Assembly: GCA_030159075.1 (NCBI GenBank)
Contig: BROG01000046.1
Span: 558,001-622,000, forward strand
Reading direction: 5' to 3'
Source of the DNA: Atrina japonica
Taxonomy: Eukaryota; Mollusca; Bivalvia; Pterioida; Pinnidae
DNA length: 64,000 nucleotides
In this document: positions 1 to 11,900 of the stretch, one piece after another
Numbering within the stretch: position 1 is the first letter of the stretch
How the letters are laid out: each line of letters starts with the position of its first letter
Program-made: the position numbers and the translations under genes
Notes under the pieces: model-generated
What the model saw: the letters and a program-made list of their open reading frames with translations, nothing else
What the model was told of the DNA's origin: nothing
Database searches by the model: none

Positions 1-233
1 CACACCCCCTGTTGATAGACTGCATGTTTACTAGTGTTTTTGACTATGTCAAAGGATTTCATATTCTTTACATCGATCTTACGGACGTATTCTGAGAGGA
101 ATATGCCCATGTTGTCCTTATTCTCCAACCATGACCACCGAAACTTATTTCTTATTCCTTCGTCGATCCTCTTAATATCAGCGGAACGATCCAAAACGCT
201 CATTTTTACAGTTAAATCTTTTACAATCACCAT
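1..233 (-). pseudogene. N-terminal fragment of a transposon-type zinc-finger protein, cut by the window edge
   Basis: On the minus strand a frame is open from an ATG at 233 to the window edge (77 codons). It contains KFRWSWLENKD followed by LSEYVRKID. This pattern resembles the start of the BED/hAT-like zinc-finger proteins repeated in mollusc genomes, where a Phe-Arg-Trp-x-Trp-Leu block is followed by a short Cys-x-x-Cys segment; the resemblance is recalled, not searched. The expected Cys pair is missing in the open frame, and Cys-like text appears in another frame near 30-60, so a frameshift or decay is likely. A single-copy gene fragment is the alternative. Function unknown. Confidence 0.35.
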
Positions 234-480
234 GTGTTCGTAAACAACCTCGCTTTGACAATGAGTCAATGTAACGTTGATGCTGATTAGTCAATTCAAA
301 TGCTGTCATCGAATGAAAATACAGATAGCAAATGTCGTCAGGTAAACCTCGAAATTGCGCCTAATTACCGAAATTGAACGATATGGGATCGTACAAAAAA
401 CCGGAATAGTAATCAAAATCCGGAAAGATTCCGGATGGGTATTAAAAATCTGGAAATCCGGGAAAATCCGGAACTCTAGC
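234..480 (-). mobile_element. Probable 5' terminal region of the element carrying the fragment at 1-233
   Basis: The 360-480 stretch repeats CCGGA-type words (CCGGAATAG, ATCCGGAAAG, TTCCGGATGG, AATCCGGGAAAATCCGG) and ends in GGAACTCTAGC. On the minus strand this reads as a terminus CTAGAGTTCCGG leading toward the ATG at 233. I infer that it is the untranslated end of a transposon. The other end is outside the window, so target duplication and inverted repeat cannot be tested. Confidence 0.3.
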
Positions 481-880
481 ATCTCTATATCTTTAAACTT
501 AAGTGAAACATTATTATAAATTCAAACATGTCAGGTTGTTGTTTACAAGTGGAATATATGTGTATTGGCCTAATTAAGCAATCACTTGCACAGATCATTT
601 AGGTCAGTGTCTCCCTGATAAATTTCATGTTATAAATGCTGACACTTAGCTAACATAGCAACCAAAATGATGGATAATGTTCAAAGTTTTGAAAGTAAGA
701 CTGTGTTTAAATAAAAAAGAAGAAAATAGTACAGGTCATCGACATGATGAGACATATTTCTGTGAGTATTCCAGAGCGTGCTACATTCACTGCAACAGAT
801 CTAACAAGCATTAAAAGCTTGTAACATTCATCACCTTGATTAATTACTTTCATTACTTACCATAAACAATAATTGTAGGG
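481..880. other. Intronic DNA, nothing recognised
   Basis: AT-rich sequence lying in the presumed last intron(s) of the minus-strand G3BP gene. I see no open frame, repeat or RNA signal that I can support. Confidence 0.5.
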
Positions 881-912
881 ATGATTTCACATGAAGAAAT
901 GATTACACACAG

Positions 913-2725
913 CTCAGTAAAAGTTTGGCATCAAGTCAGTGAGGTGGATATAGACAGCAGGCAACTGTCACCAGCCATCACATATCAGACGCAAATTACA
1001 ACATCATTGCTGAAGCATATATCAGCCAGTTCTACACTTCACAGCATATATTACTCTGCTCATAAGGTATCACTGGTTACTCACACTTTTACAAAACCTG
1101 ATCCAGGAATGAGGAAATTCTCATTTCTGTTAAACTATTCCATGAGATTCTGCATACTAAATTTTAGTAGGACTGTCACAGTGAATTTCGAGATTTTGAA
1201 AATGTTTTGGTTTATGCACAGTGCATAACCCTGACCAAAGTTTACAGACAACAGTGGATTACAGATGGTGATCTGAGTGACAAAAAAATATGTAAAATCA
1301 TCAACCAGTGAAGGAATACTGGCATTCATTTGGTTATGAAAGACAAAAAAGCATGTAACAGATTTAATGACAGCAAATTTTAACAATAATTTTGAGTTCA
1401 GGAATGGTATTTCAAGGAGATATCAAAAGTAATATCCACTGTAAAATGAATGCACGCTCAGTAAAAGTTTGGCATCATGTCAGTGAGGTGGATATAGACA
1501 GCAGGCAACTGTCACCAGCCATCACATATCAGACGCAAATTACAACATCATTGCTGAAGCATATATCAGCCAGTTCTACACTTCACAGCATATATTACTC
1601 TGCTCATAAGGTATCACTGGTTACTCACATTTTTACAAAACCTGATCCAGGAATGAGGAAATTCTCATTTCTGTTAAACTATCCCATGAGATTCTGCATA
1701 CTAAATTTTAGTAGGACTGTCACAGTGAATTTCGAGATTTTGAAAATGTTTTGGTTTATGCACAGTGCATAACCCTGACCAAAGTTTACAGACAACAGTG
1801 GCTTACAGATGGTGATCTGAGTGACAAAAAATATGTAAAATCATCAACCAGTGAAGGAATACTGGCATTCATTTGGTTATGAAAGACAAAAAAGCATGTA
1901 ACAGATTTAATGACAGCAAATTTTAACAATCATTTTGAGTTCAGGAATGGTATTTCAAGGAGATATCAAAAGTAATATCCACTGTAAAATGAATGCATGC
2001 TCAGTAAAAGTTTGGCATCATGTCAGTGAGGTGGATATAGACAGCAGGCAACTGTCACCAACCATCACATGTCAGACGCAAATTACAACATCGTTGCTGG
2101 AGTAAATAATAAGCTCAGAACTTATTGTGTTCTATTCAACGGGTTTTACAGGTTACTGGAGTCACAGTCCTTTCTTAAAAAATGGGTCCAAGGAGCCATG
2201 AAATTCTTAATTTATTTTGTTACCTATATCCTAAAAATGTTACATTCAAAATTTAATGTAATTTATCCTAGCAGTTTTGAGAAGTTGAAAATGTTCATGC
2301 TTATGTCCAGTGCATATGCATCAACATACAGAAGACAACTCACAACAGATCATCTGAAGGACTTAGGTTACCAAAAAAAATTGCAAAATTATTTATTTCA
2401 GAGCATAGTAAACAACTGCTGAAAAATATATATTCAAACTATTTGTTTTTTTATTTATAAAAAAAAAAACAACTTTAAAGATATAAATATTGAAGTCAGT
2501 TGAATAATAAGAAATGGTATTTGACAAAAGTATTGAAATAATATACACCTGAAAATGCTGAACACATGGCAACTTTTAAAACAAGCTTTTTGCCTCCAAA
2601 AATTTGACAACCAAGCTCAGTAAAACTTCGACACCATGTCAGTGAGGTGGATATTGACAGCAGGCAACTGTCACCAACCATCACTTGTCAGACGCAAATT
2701 ACAACATCACTGCTTCTGTCAAATA
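913..2725. repeat. Tandem repeat, ~544 bp unit, three copies plus a partial fourth
   Basis: The block beginning CTCAGTAAAAGTTTGGCATC recurs at 913, 1457 and 2000, and in diverged form at 2616. The spacings are 544, 543 and 616 bp. The first two copies are almost identical over their whole length; the third diverges after about 100 bp and the last is only a stub. A plus-strand frame of about 110 codons is open in the first two copies. It shows no family resemblance, is lost in the third copy, and is probably not coding. The fourth copy lies 70 bp from a G3BP exon. Confidence 0.85.
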
Positions 2726-2793
2726 CTATTTAACACCCTCTCATCTGTGTCAAATTATGGGGTATGTTTACAATGTATGTTACATCAACTTAC

Positions 2794-2972
2794 TTTCAAA
2801 AAAGCTTCTCAGTTCTGGTTCAGTAATATTGTGTGGTAAATTTCCAACAAAAAGCTGATGGCTATCTGGGAACCTTGATGGCATGGCACCTCTGCGACCA
2901 CTCTGACTATCTAAATCCCCATCATCTCGACTTGCACTTAATCGATCTCTGTCACGTATTCTTTCTCGTGGT
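2794..2972 (-). CDS. G3BP: G3BP exon 8 (basic linker and first half of RRM)
   Basis: Completes a split Arg codon, then an Arg/Asp-rich linker ([17 protein letters not shown]) and the RRM start [20 protein letters not shown]. Acceptor TTTTGTAG, donor GTAAGT. The RRM is cut by the intron after RNP2 and helix 1; the RNP1 strand must be in the next exon, which I cannot find in the window. Confidence 0.95.
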
Positions 2973-5900
2973 CTACAAAATAAACAAGAATCATAAACAT
3001 TCAAAACAGACATAGACACAATTTTATTTTAGAATTGTAAATAATTTAAGAGATTCTTATTTTCATACAAAAATGAGTGATCCTTGTATCTCATGTTGAA
3101 ATTACAGTACACATGGAAATTGTCACTCGGTTTAATTTTTGTCGGTTTCGTTCTTAGATGGGAGAGTTTATTTAAAATGATTAATTATAAGTTGAATAAC
3201 TAAGGCCAGTGATTTTCAGCGATCACAGAATTGCGGACACAATCGCAGAATCGGCAATCCGAAATGGAATTTGCGTTTTAGAAAATTCTTTGATAGTATG
3301 AGTCTGTCTTGTGAAATATTTTTAATCTAAAGTATGTTTTTAGTTATTTTTCATATGAAAACAGAAAAAAAATGGAATTCACGAAAACTGAAAACAGAAC
3401 TGAAGCACTGGCCCTAAATAATTGAAGCATGGATATACATGGATATACATGCCATCCATAGGGCTATAGTGATATAGGGTGAATTCAAGACAGGATGAAT
3501 ATGTTTTTTGTTGTACAATGGCAAAAAACTCAAGGTATACAGTATTTCTAAATCTGTATGTTTATGATAGAATTAAAGCTAAAAGCTTCTTCATTGCATA
3601 CAAAAAAAAACCAACAACAAAAAAAACAAAAAACAACAAAATACAATCAAACAAACGAACAACAAAGGCATTATTATCCTTGTAATGAAATGTCTATATT
3701 AGGGCATTATATACACAAGATTTACATGACTTAAAATAACCCCTGGTCCTAATGTAAGGAGGCCAAAGTCTCCCCATCGACAAAAGGCCATTTTGTGCCA
3801 TTTTCAGATAAAATTATTTATAAGAAACAAGCATCTAATAAGATTATTTTTACAATAACTTACTTCTGCATATCCTAAATATTCGATTTAGTTAGTCTAC
3901 AAAACAAAATCACGAGTATTAATGGCGCATCGCGAATTTAAAAACGGTGTAAATCGCGTCACGTCTTGTTCGACTTGCGTGTCGGCCATATTGCCAAGCG
4001 CTCCTATTGAAACTTGTATCTGAAATAGTGATTGGCTGGCGCGCCTTGCGAAAATGCTTTCTACAGCCAATGAAAAATGTTTTTACGAAAGCTTAGGCAC
4101 ATACAAGGGTGTGTTCAAACCACGGCAAGTTTTGCTGATGTCATTATTAAATGAGCCCATATAAATTCTCGTTTGACCTTCGCATTGACTTTAGGCAAGC
4201 TGTGGTGTTACGGTGAGTAAAACGATAGTATATCTATCATTTACCAAAATTTCAACATAATTAATTAAAAATTGAGTATGCACCACCAGTTTGAATATCC
4301 GATCCTGTGAAGAAGCCGTCAAACGCACTGGATTATCGTTACTGACTTATCGATTGGGTATATTCAATATGGCGGCGCCCAGAAACTCGGGCTAGAGATT
4401 TCTTCTTTCGTTTTAAATTCAAAGTGTATTTTATCGATAAAGTTGCTCGGTAATTACGTTATTTGTTAATATTTCAATAAAGAAACATATACTAACATAT
4501 ACTATAACATTTTATAGTCTTTTCAAGCTTAAGTTGACTTTGAATTCGATAAGATTTCTACTTTCGTTTTAAATTCAAAGTAGGCCTACAACAGAGCTAG
4601 TATAATTAGCCATAGTATTTCATCGATGTAGATGCTCGATAGCTTATTGATGTTATTTTATTTCAATAAAGAAAAAACATGTTTATAGTCTTTTCAAGCT
4701 TTAGTTTCCTTTGAATTTAATTTGATTTCAACATTTTTGTGATAGAATATTTTCTTTGTGGTTTCTTTGTTTTTATTTTCAGTTGATTGGTTTTATGATT
4801 TCTGAAATGTCAAATGAGCAGACTGTCCCTGACAACTGGCTAGAAATGATGGTTTACCGACACAACTTCATCACAGTGAATTTGAATATTCTTTAAACTA
4901 AAAACTGATAACATCAGATGGTATCATAACTCATGATAACTGAATAAAATTAAAAACTGAAATGCATATGTTGTGTTAGTTATTACACTTAAAGACTAGA
5001 GTGAAAATTCGTAATGAGAAGAGACAACAAGCTGGGTGGGGGCATTTCAATCTATTCTGTCAGTCCAGGTTGAATAAAAATAACTTTTTTTTTAACAAAA
5101 AGACCTTCCGCTTGGATATGTCATGGCTTGTCGTCTCAGTAAATTAACTCGCTAAATGTCTGTCATCTGTCTGTTGACCCATCTGTCAAACTTTACTATC
5201 AAAGACCACATAAGACACAAAAGCTAAGTACACATGGGGATAACTTTGTACTTCATCTATCTGTCTGTCTGTATATCTGTCTATCAATCCATATGTCACA
5301 CTTTACTATCGATATTATCAAAGCCCACAGGCGACACAATTGATCTTTATTTTAATTAATTATTTATTTGAATGGGTTTCCTTTTTTTTTCTCTGGTGTT
5401 TTTTGTATCTTAATTTATATATTTGGTTTTGAGTCTTTTATATATTTATTTTTGTGTGTGCTTTTGGACTTGTTTCTTTTTTTTTTTTTTTTTTGAAAAT
5501 TGTTTATTTTAGAAAAATTTTCTGATGAAAATTATTCAAATTTGCAGATAAAATGAATCAACTTAATTTCCCTTCCATCATATGGACAAAGGACTGTACA
5601 ACAAGCATACTATGGCAGGCGGATCCATCATGCCCTTTCTCTGTAGACGATATATTCAATGTTCGATCGTCAAAATTTTGTAAACTTGACTCTATCAGTA
5701 ACAAACTGATCATTGAACTTGGACTGACAGCAAGGGGATTTAAAAATCTTAATTATAGTATCCTGTACATAGATGAAAACAAAAACGAAACAGTATGTGT
5801 ACGTTCTGTGGGCGGAATGTTGAAATGTTGGTTATCTCTTCTTGGTGACGATGGAAAAAAGAGTGACTATAGTTACGAGTGTAAATTTAAGGCAATGGAA

Positions 5901-8900
5901 AAAGAATACAAGCGTCTTGAGAAAAATTGTCGTGCCAGAAAAGATCGAGGTGGTTATTCTAGTTTCAAGGCTTTGAGTGATTATCTCACCTCTGAATTTC
6001 AATGGTCACCAAAGTGTGTTTGTTTCAAAAAATCAAAACCAACTGCACAATCACAATTTGAAGATGCAAACACAAGTTCATTCAAATCTAGTGAAATTTG
6101 TGACAAAACAAGAAATACATGTACTGATAGTTATAGTGCTGGTAGAACAATTGGGGCATTACTAAGAGAAAATAAAAAACATAAAATTAAGAACTCCAAA
6201 CTTAAAACTGAATTAGATGAACTGAAAAGTGTTGTAGGTAAGAGGAGTAGGGACATTTTGAATACTATGCATGATATGGAGAAGTCAGCCAAAGAAGAGA
6301 TTTCTGATCTAGAGTCAAAGCTTGAAAAAAGTAAAGAAAAACTTAGAAATACTGTGCCCTTAGAAAAGTTTCAGATGACTGAGAAAAAATTAAAGGAGGG
6401 GGTATGTGAAAATAAACTTCTGAAAAAGGAGCTTGTTAGAGCAACAGTTCAGGTTGAAAGTTCTGAGGATAAGATATCAGAACTAACATTAAAACTGAAA
6501 AATGAGCAAACAAAACGTAAATCAAAGTCACGTCAAGTGAAAAGGTGTCATGAAAGAATTGAAAGCTTAAAATCCAAAGTAACAGAGTGCAAAAATCAGT
6601 CAAGAATCGACAAGGAAGCAGTTTCACTGTATTATAAGGGGATAATTGAAGAACTTGATAAACAAATAGAACAGGGGAATGCTAGTGTTGAAGAGAAAGA
6701 GAAAACAATTGAATCAATGAAAAACATGGACACAAAACATAAAGGGATTTATAATAGTGAAATAAGACTACTTTACTATGATTTGCTAACAAAGGGGGTG
6801 CCCAGCAATATTGTACAAGATGTTGTCAGAACTGTGTTAGATAGCACTTATTTAGAAGCTAGTAATTTGTCACTTCCATCACGTAGTACAGCACAAAGAA
6901 TGCTTGCTGAAGCTGGACATTTGTGCACCATCAGACTGGCTGTTGAGAAAGCTAAAAGTGGTTCAAAATTAGCACACCAGTCTGATGGTACAACAAAAGT
7001 CCAGGTTCACTGGCTATCTCATGTACTGAAATTATCTAATGGTGAAGGTAAAAACAAGAGTTTTACTTTGTCAGTGAGTCCAGTCACATCTAGTGCGGCA
7101 CAAGAAACTCTAGATGATTTAAAAAATCACCTCCAGAAATTGGAGGATATAGCTAAAAAGCTAGGTATTGTTTACAAAGACGGAGAGTATAAGATTTCTG
7201 AAATTATTGCTAGAATGAGTGATAGGGCAAATACAGAGAAGGCTGTGACCAGGTTGATGATGGAAGAAAAAGAGAGAGAGTTGGAAAAATCTGCTGACTG
7301 GACGAAAATATCAGATGAAGAGAGGCAGGAAAGAATAAGAATTTATGCTTTTACATGTGGAAACCATAAAATTAATAACACCGCCGAGGCAATGACTAAG
7401 GCGAGTGCTGAATTTTTATATCAAGGCCAAGGGGAAAATGATTCTAGAAAAATGAAAGGGGCAAAACAACATATCTATGAGTGTGATAAACTTCTTTGCC
7501 AAACAAGCAAAAAAGAGTATGCTAAAGGTGTAGATTTTAAGTGTTTTAGCATAAGTTCTAATGAAGACACTGGCTCAGATTTGTTTAAGCCAATTGTAGG
7601 GTCAAGATATCTTGTATATTTATACAATGCCATACCAACAGTAGTTGGGAGAAAAAGTATTATTTCATTTTTAGAAACTGTACGGGACAGCAAAGATGTC
7701 CCAACATTTAACAAAATAGAACAATCTGTATTTTCAGGTTATTTTCGATGAAAAAATAGTGTCTGAAGAATGTGCATTTGCTATAATGTACCATGAGATT
7801 TGTCACCCTTTAATGGTGAAAGTGAAGTCAGCTGTTTCACCATTAAGCTTGAACCCTTACTATGAATATGCTATAAATAAAATGAGAGAATGGGGGGAAT
7901 GATGCATCAGGCCTATTGAATGGTGATGGGTGGGAGGGACCAGAGGGTGGGCATAACCATGAGGGAACTCTTCAAAATTATATGGAAAACGTTTGGGAAA
8001 TAAGTAGGAAACCCGCTTATATGGGTACTGTTCAGCAAATTTTACAAGTCATGTGTAAAGCAGGTGCTAATAAATTATCATCACATGCTTCAGAACACTT
8101 GGATGGTGGGGCATATTTCAGACCAACTGTTTCAGCCAAACAAGCAGGTTTGAAAATTGGGGAGGCTCATAATGACAAGCTGGAGTCAAAGTTTGGAATG
8201 CTAGACAGGCGACTGGAATTTGCCCCATCATCCATTTTCATAATGTGGGTTCCTTCATTAAAGCTAAAACTGACAAACCCCATCTTTGGCTTAAAGAACA
8301 GACCCTAGAACTAAGGGAGGCTGCAGTTTCATTGGCAAGGGTGGAAGGGGCTAGGGAATTGAAATTGGCCGGAACGCGTAATGCTCAATTAAGCACTTTG
8401 TATAAAATAAAATATGCTCGTACAGAAGAGAGAGTAAGAAGGAGGAAATTGCTGCGGCAAAAAAGAGAGGAGAAAAAATTGCAAAATATGAACAAGTATG
8501 GTATATGCAAATCAGTGAGTGCCGTTGAGGATATGTTGAGGAAATTAAAAGGACAGAATGCAAAAATCAATGCAGTAAAATTTCAAATTAGTTACCTTAA
8601 GGGTCTTTTGAAAAATTCAGATATTTCTGTGGACTTATTCAAATTTTCAGAAAATGGTATGCCTTTACCATTAAGTGACCTCCACAAAAACTTTTTAAGT
8701 ATACTGGAAAGTGTTCCTAAGCATGTCCTTGACAGCATTCCTGATAGATGTGGCAATGAATCTAACGACTCAGCTGATTCAGAGCACTCTGATGATGATA
8801 GTGATGCTGAAATTCACCCCTTGAAAAAGGCAAAAACTTCAGACGTTCCACCAAAATTTAATCAAATTGGACAATGGTTTGCAATTTTCTTTGAAAATCG

Positions 8901-11900
8901 CTGGTATCCGGGTGAGGTATGTCATATCATCAGTAGTGATAAGGCTGTATTTAACTTTATGCACCCTACATGCTCCTTCTCTAAAAATTTCAAATGGCCA
9001 GTAAAGCCTGATAAGTGTGAGGTAGACAACAGTTTCTTTTACACTTGTATTGACCCTCCTGTGCCAGAAGGTTCTGGTAGATTTTTCTGCTTTAATGACC
9101 ATGAAAACATTGACTCTTTCTTTTCAGAGATTATGAAATGAACAAAAATAATGAAATAAACAAATTATTGAATACATATCTTGTATTTTATTTGCTGCAG
9201 ATGGAATAGACATAGACTGTTTATCTGTTCATTTTTGTCTCTAGCCATAGAAAGAAGCCAGAACAATAACATTTGAATATTCATTGCAAAAGGACATGCA
9301 CATTAATTGTACATTTTTGATGATTTCAAAGACAATTATCTGAATAATGGATGAGGGTTGAGCAGATGGCGGTTTTTGAAATATCTGGCCTTAAAAATGG
9401 CAGATTTGTCTATTTTTGGTTCGAAAGTGGTCCTTTTTAGCATTTTTACAGTACAATATCTTTACTTGGATACCATTTAAAGGCCCCAAAATGATTTTTT
9501 GTGTTATTTGCTTGATTGACTATCAGAATTTAGCAGATGAGGGTTGAGCAGATGGCGGTTTTTGAAATATCTGGCCTTAAAAATGGCAGATTTGTCTATT
9601 TTTGGTTCGAAAGTTGTCTTTTTAGCATTTTTACAGTACAATATCTTTACTTTAACACCATTTAAAGGTTTCAAAATGATTTTTTGAATTATTTGCTTGA
9701 TTGACTGTAAGAATTTAGCAGATGAGGGTTGAGAAGATGGTGGTTTTTGAAATATCTGGCCTTAAATATGGCAGATTTGTCTATTTTCGGTTCGAAAGTG
9801 GTCCTTTTTAGCATTTTTACAGTACAATATCTTTACTTGGATACCATTTAAAGGCCCCAAAATGATTTTTTGTCTTATTTGCTTGATTGGCTATCAGAAT
9901 TTAGCAGATGAGGGTTGAGCAGATGGTGGTTTTTGAAAATTCTGGCCTTAAAGATGGCAGATTTGTCTATTTTTGGTTCGAAAGTGGTCCTTTTTAGCAT
10001 TTTTACAGTACAATATATATTTATTTTGACACCATTAGAAGGTCTGAAAATGATTTTTTGAATTATTTGCTTGATTGACTGCAAGAATTTAGCAGATGAG
10101 GGTTGAGCAAGAAGTGGTTTTTCAAATATTTGGTCAGGAAGTTGAATATCCATGCTTCCTTGAAAAGGCCCCGGACATCTCAAATTTTGCATTAATTTGG
10201 TAAAAACTTAAAATTGTTGATATTTTGCATTTTCTCTGAGTAAACATTAATGTTATAAACAAAAATAATCAATAACATGATAGGTATGGACAATATTTAA
10301 AAATTGTGTAGGTGACAGGTTTTCTTTGGAAAGGGGGGGGGTTGCGAAATTGTCATTTCGTGCATCTTTAAGGTACCATAATTTCATTAATTTAAAAGAT
10401 ATCTCCCTGAAATTTTCAGCATCTGTTCATTTTCATGTGTACTTTAAGATGAAGTAAAAATAAGAACTTTATGCATCTTATATTTGATGATAATCTTGGT
10501 CAAAGTAGGAGGAAAATGCTTTTTTCCCTTGGGCCTCCTTACCTAATGCAAAAAGAACAAAAATATCAATTTCCCCAATTTGCTTTAGAAAATTTGCAAT
10601 TGAGGTCAAATGACAACACAACACTTTGCTTTGTTTACAAGTAATATAAATGTGAAAATAATCAACTATTTCAGGGAGTACCCACCATGATTAAGATGGT
10701 GTTGCATAAAAATATTCATGGAGACCTCATATGGAAGAGTTTAATAAACATGTGCAGTCGTTTGTTTTCACCAGAATAGAATAGAATGTGTAGAAAGTGA
10801 ATCTAATCTTCAAGAAATTTATCAACTCTATTCATCTCTTTGAAAGAACCATAGAATAAGTCCTGTGTGCATGACATTCTATACATTGTCTTTTTCTGTC
10901 GTATAACAATTATCATTTCTAATGTTTCACCGATATTATATATGATGTACAGTACCTTGTTCCACGCTGTGGCTGTGGTGGTCCATTACCAGAACCAGGA
11001 ATGGACTCTGACTTCAGTGGATCTGATCTTTGTGCTAGCGACCCACTTTTACCAAATGGGACAGAAGAAATTACTGACTGTTGCAATGGTGGCTGTGTTG
11101 GACCTGTTCCAGCATTTTTACTGGCCAAAGCAGCCCATGAAAATGGCTTGCCTTCTGGATAAAACAATATTTGAAAAATGAATTACACTACATGTACATG
11201 AATTTTACATATATCATGCATTCTGTATTAGAAGCCCACCCCTCTATCTTAATGTCAAAAGTGTCACTCACCAGTTGGCATCTACATGTGCTTTATCATT
11301 GATCTCTCTACATAAACATATCAAAATAATCAGTCAAACACATTTATAACAGTTCTGATTTCCAGGCATTTCAATAGGTTGAAAGTTTATCAAACCCATA
11401 TTTAATCATAAAACTTAGCCTACATGTGTTGATATATCACTACATGTGCTGTTGTAATTGGTATTCAATGATACTTTTTAGTTTCAGTTTCATTAGATGT
11501 AGAACTAGTAGGATCAGTGTCAGATTGGCAGAGCTCAAATAACTTGCTGTTGCTATCATTTGTCAAGTTGTCCAACTCTCAATCCCTCAAATGTGTGTTC
11601 TGTTATCATTAAACTGTAAATTCCTCAAATTTGTGTTGTTATCATTAAACTGTCAATCCCTCAAATTTGTGTTTTGTTATCATTAATGTTAGATAAACCA
11701 TCCTCGCTCCCATCTATGTGCAGAAGCACTTGAAATACCTTATTTTTATTACTTTCAGATGTTTTTTTTAATGGTTTTTAACCCCAAGCTGAAGGACACG
11801 TGTAAATTATCACATGGGAAAGGTACATGCATGATACAGAACTATGAAACATGTATAGGTCATGAGTGAAATCAATTATTTCTGGATGTTTTTTAATCAG

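Larger units (their letters stand above)
5553..9141 (+). pseudogene. Coiled-coil transposase-like protein of the 6.8 kb element, frame broken three times
   Basis: The first frame runs 5553-7751 (732 codons). Similar coding continues in shifted frames to a stop at 9139-9141, about 1,200 codons in all. The N-terminal ~170 residues are globular with several Cys. Residues ~190-400 are a Lys/Glu-rich coiled coil. A core follows with SDGTTK (Asp478), [11 protein letters not shown] (Asp557) and [13 protein letters not shown] (Cys602, His605). This layout matches a recurrent uncharacterised invertebrate family that I remember as transposon-linked (not searched). The two Asp residues could be catalytic in an RNase H-like fold (inference). 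The C-terminal third has a basic helix, a Ser/Asp/Glu tract, LKKAK (nuclear-signal-like) and a Tudor-like [17 protein letters not shown]. The ATG at 5553 follows an acceptor (TTTGCAG) by five bases. Confidence 0.75.
3754..10542 (+). mobile_element. 6.8 kb DNA transposon with 15 bp TIRs and 5 bp target duplication, superfamily undetermined
   Basis: Left terminus GTAAGGAGGCCAAAG (3754-3768) and right terminus CTTGGGCCTCCTTAC (10528-10542) are inverted repeats matching at 14 of 15 bases. Both are flanked directly by CTAAT (3749-3753 and 10543-10547). Inside, in order, are a TATA box, a leader intron, a coding region of about 1,200 codons at 5553-9141, a poly(A) signal and a five-copy 186 bp array. 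It sits in a G3BP intron in antisense. Coding is intact apart from three single-base frameshifts in homopolymers, so the copy is young or maintained. A 5 bp duplication occurs in Transib and in some hAT groups, but the ends and protein do not look like either. Confidence 0.8.

Noticed and set aside
881..1772. Two plus-strand frames of 115 and 126 codons with identical C-terminal halves
   Set aside because: They are copies of one tandem repeat. The frame is lost in the third copy, there is no splice or start context and no protein-family resemblance.
8351..9102. Minus-strand frames of 61-87 codons
   Set aside because: Shadows of the plus-strand transposase-like coding region.
3754..10542. Assigning the 6.8 kb element to Transib because of the 5 bp duplication
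   Set aside because: Transib ends start with CAC and its protein is RAG1-like; here the ends are GTAAGG and the protein is a long coiled-coil type.
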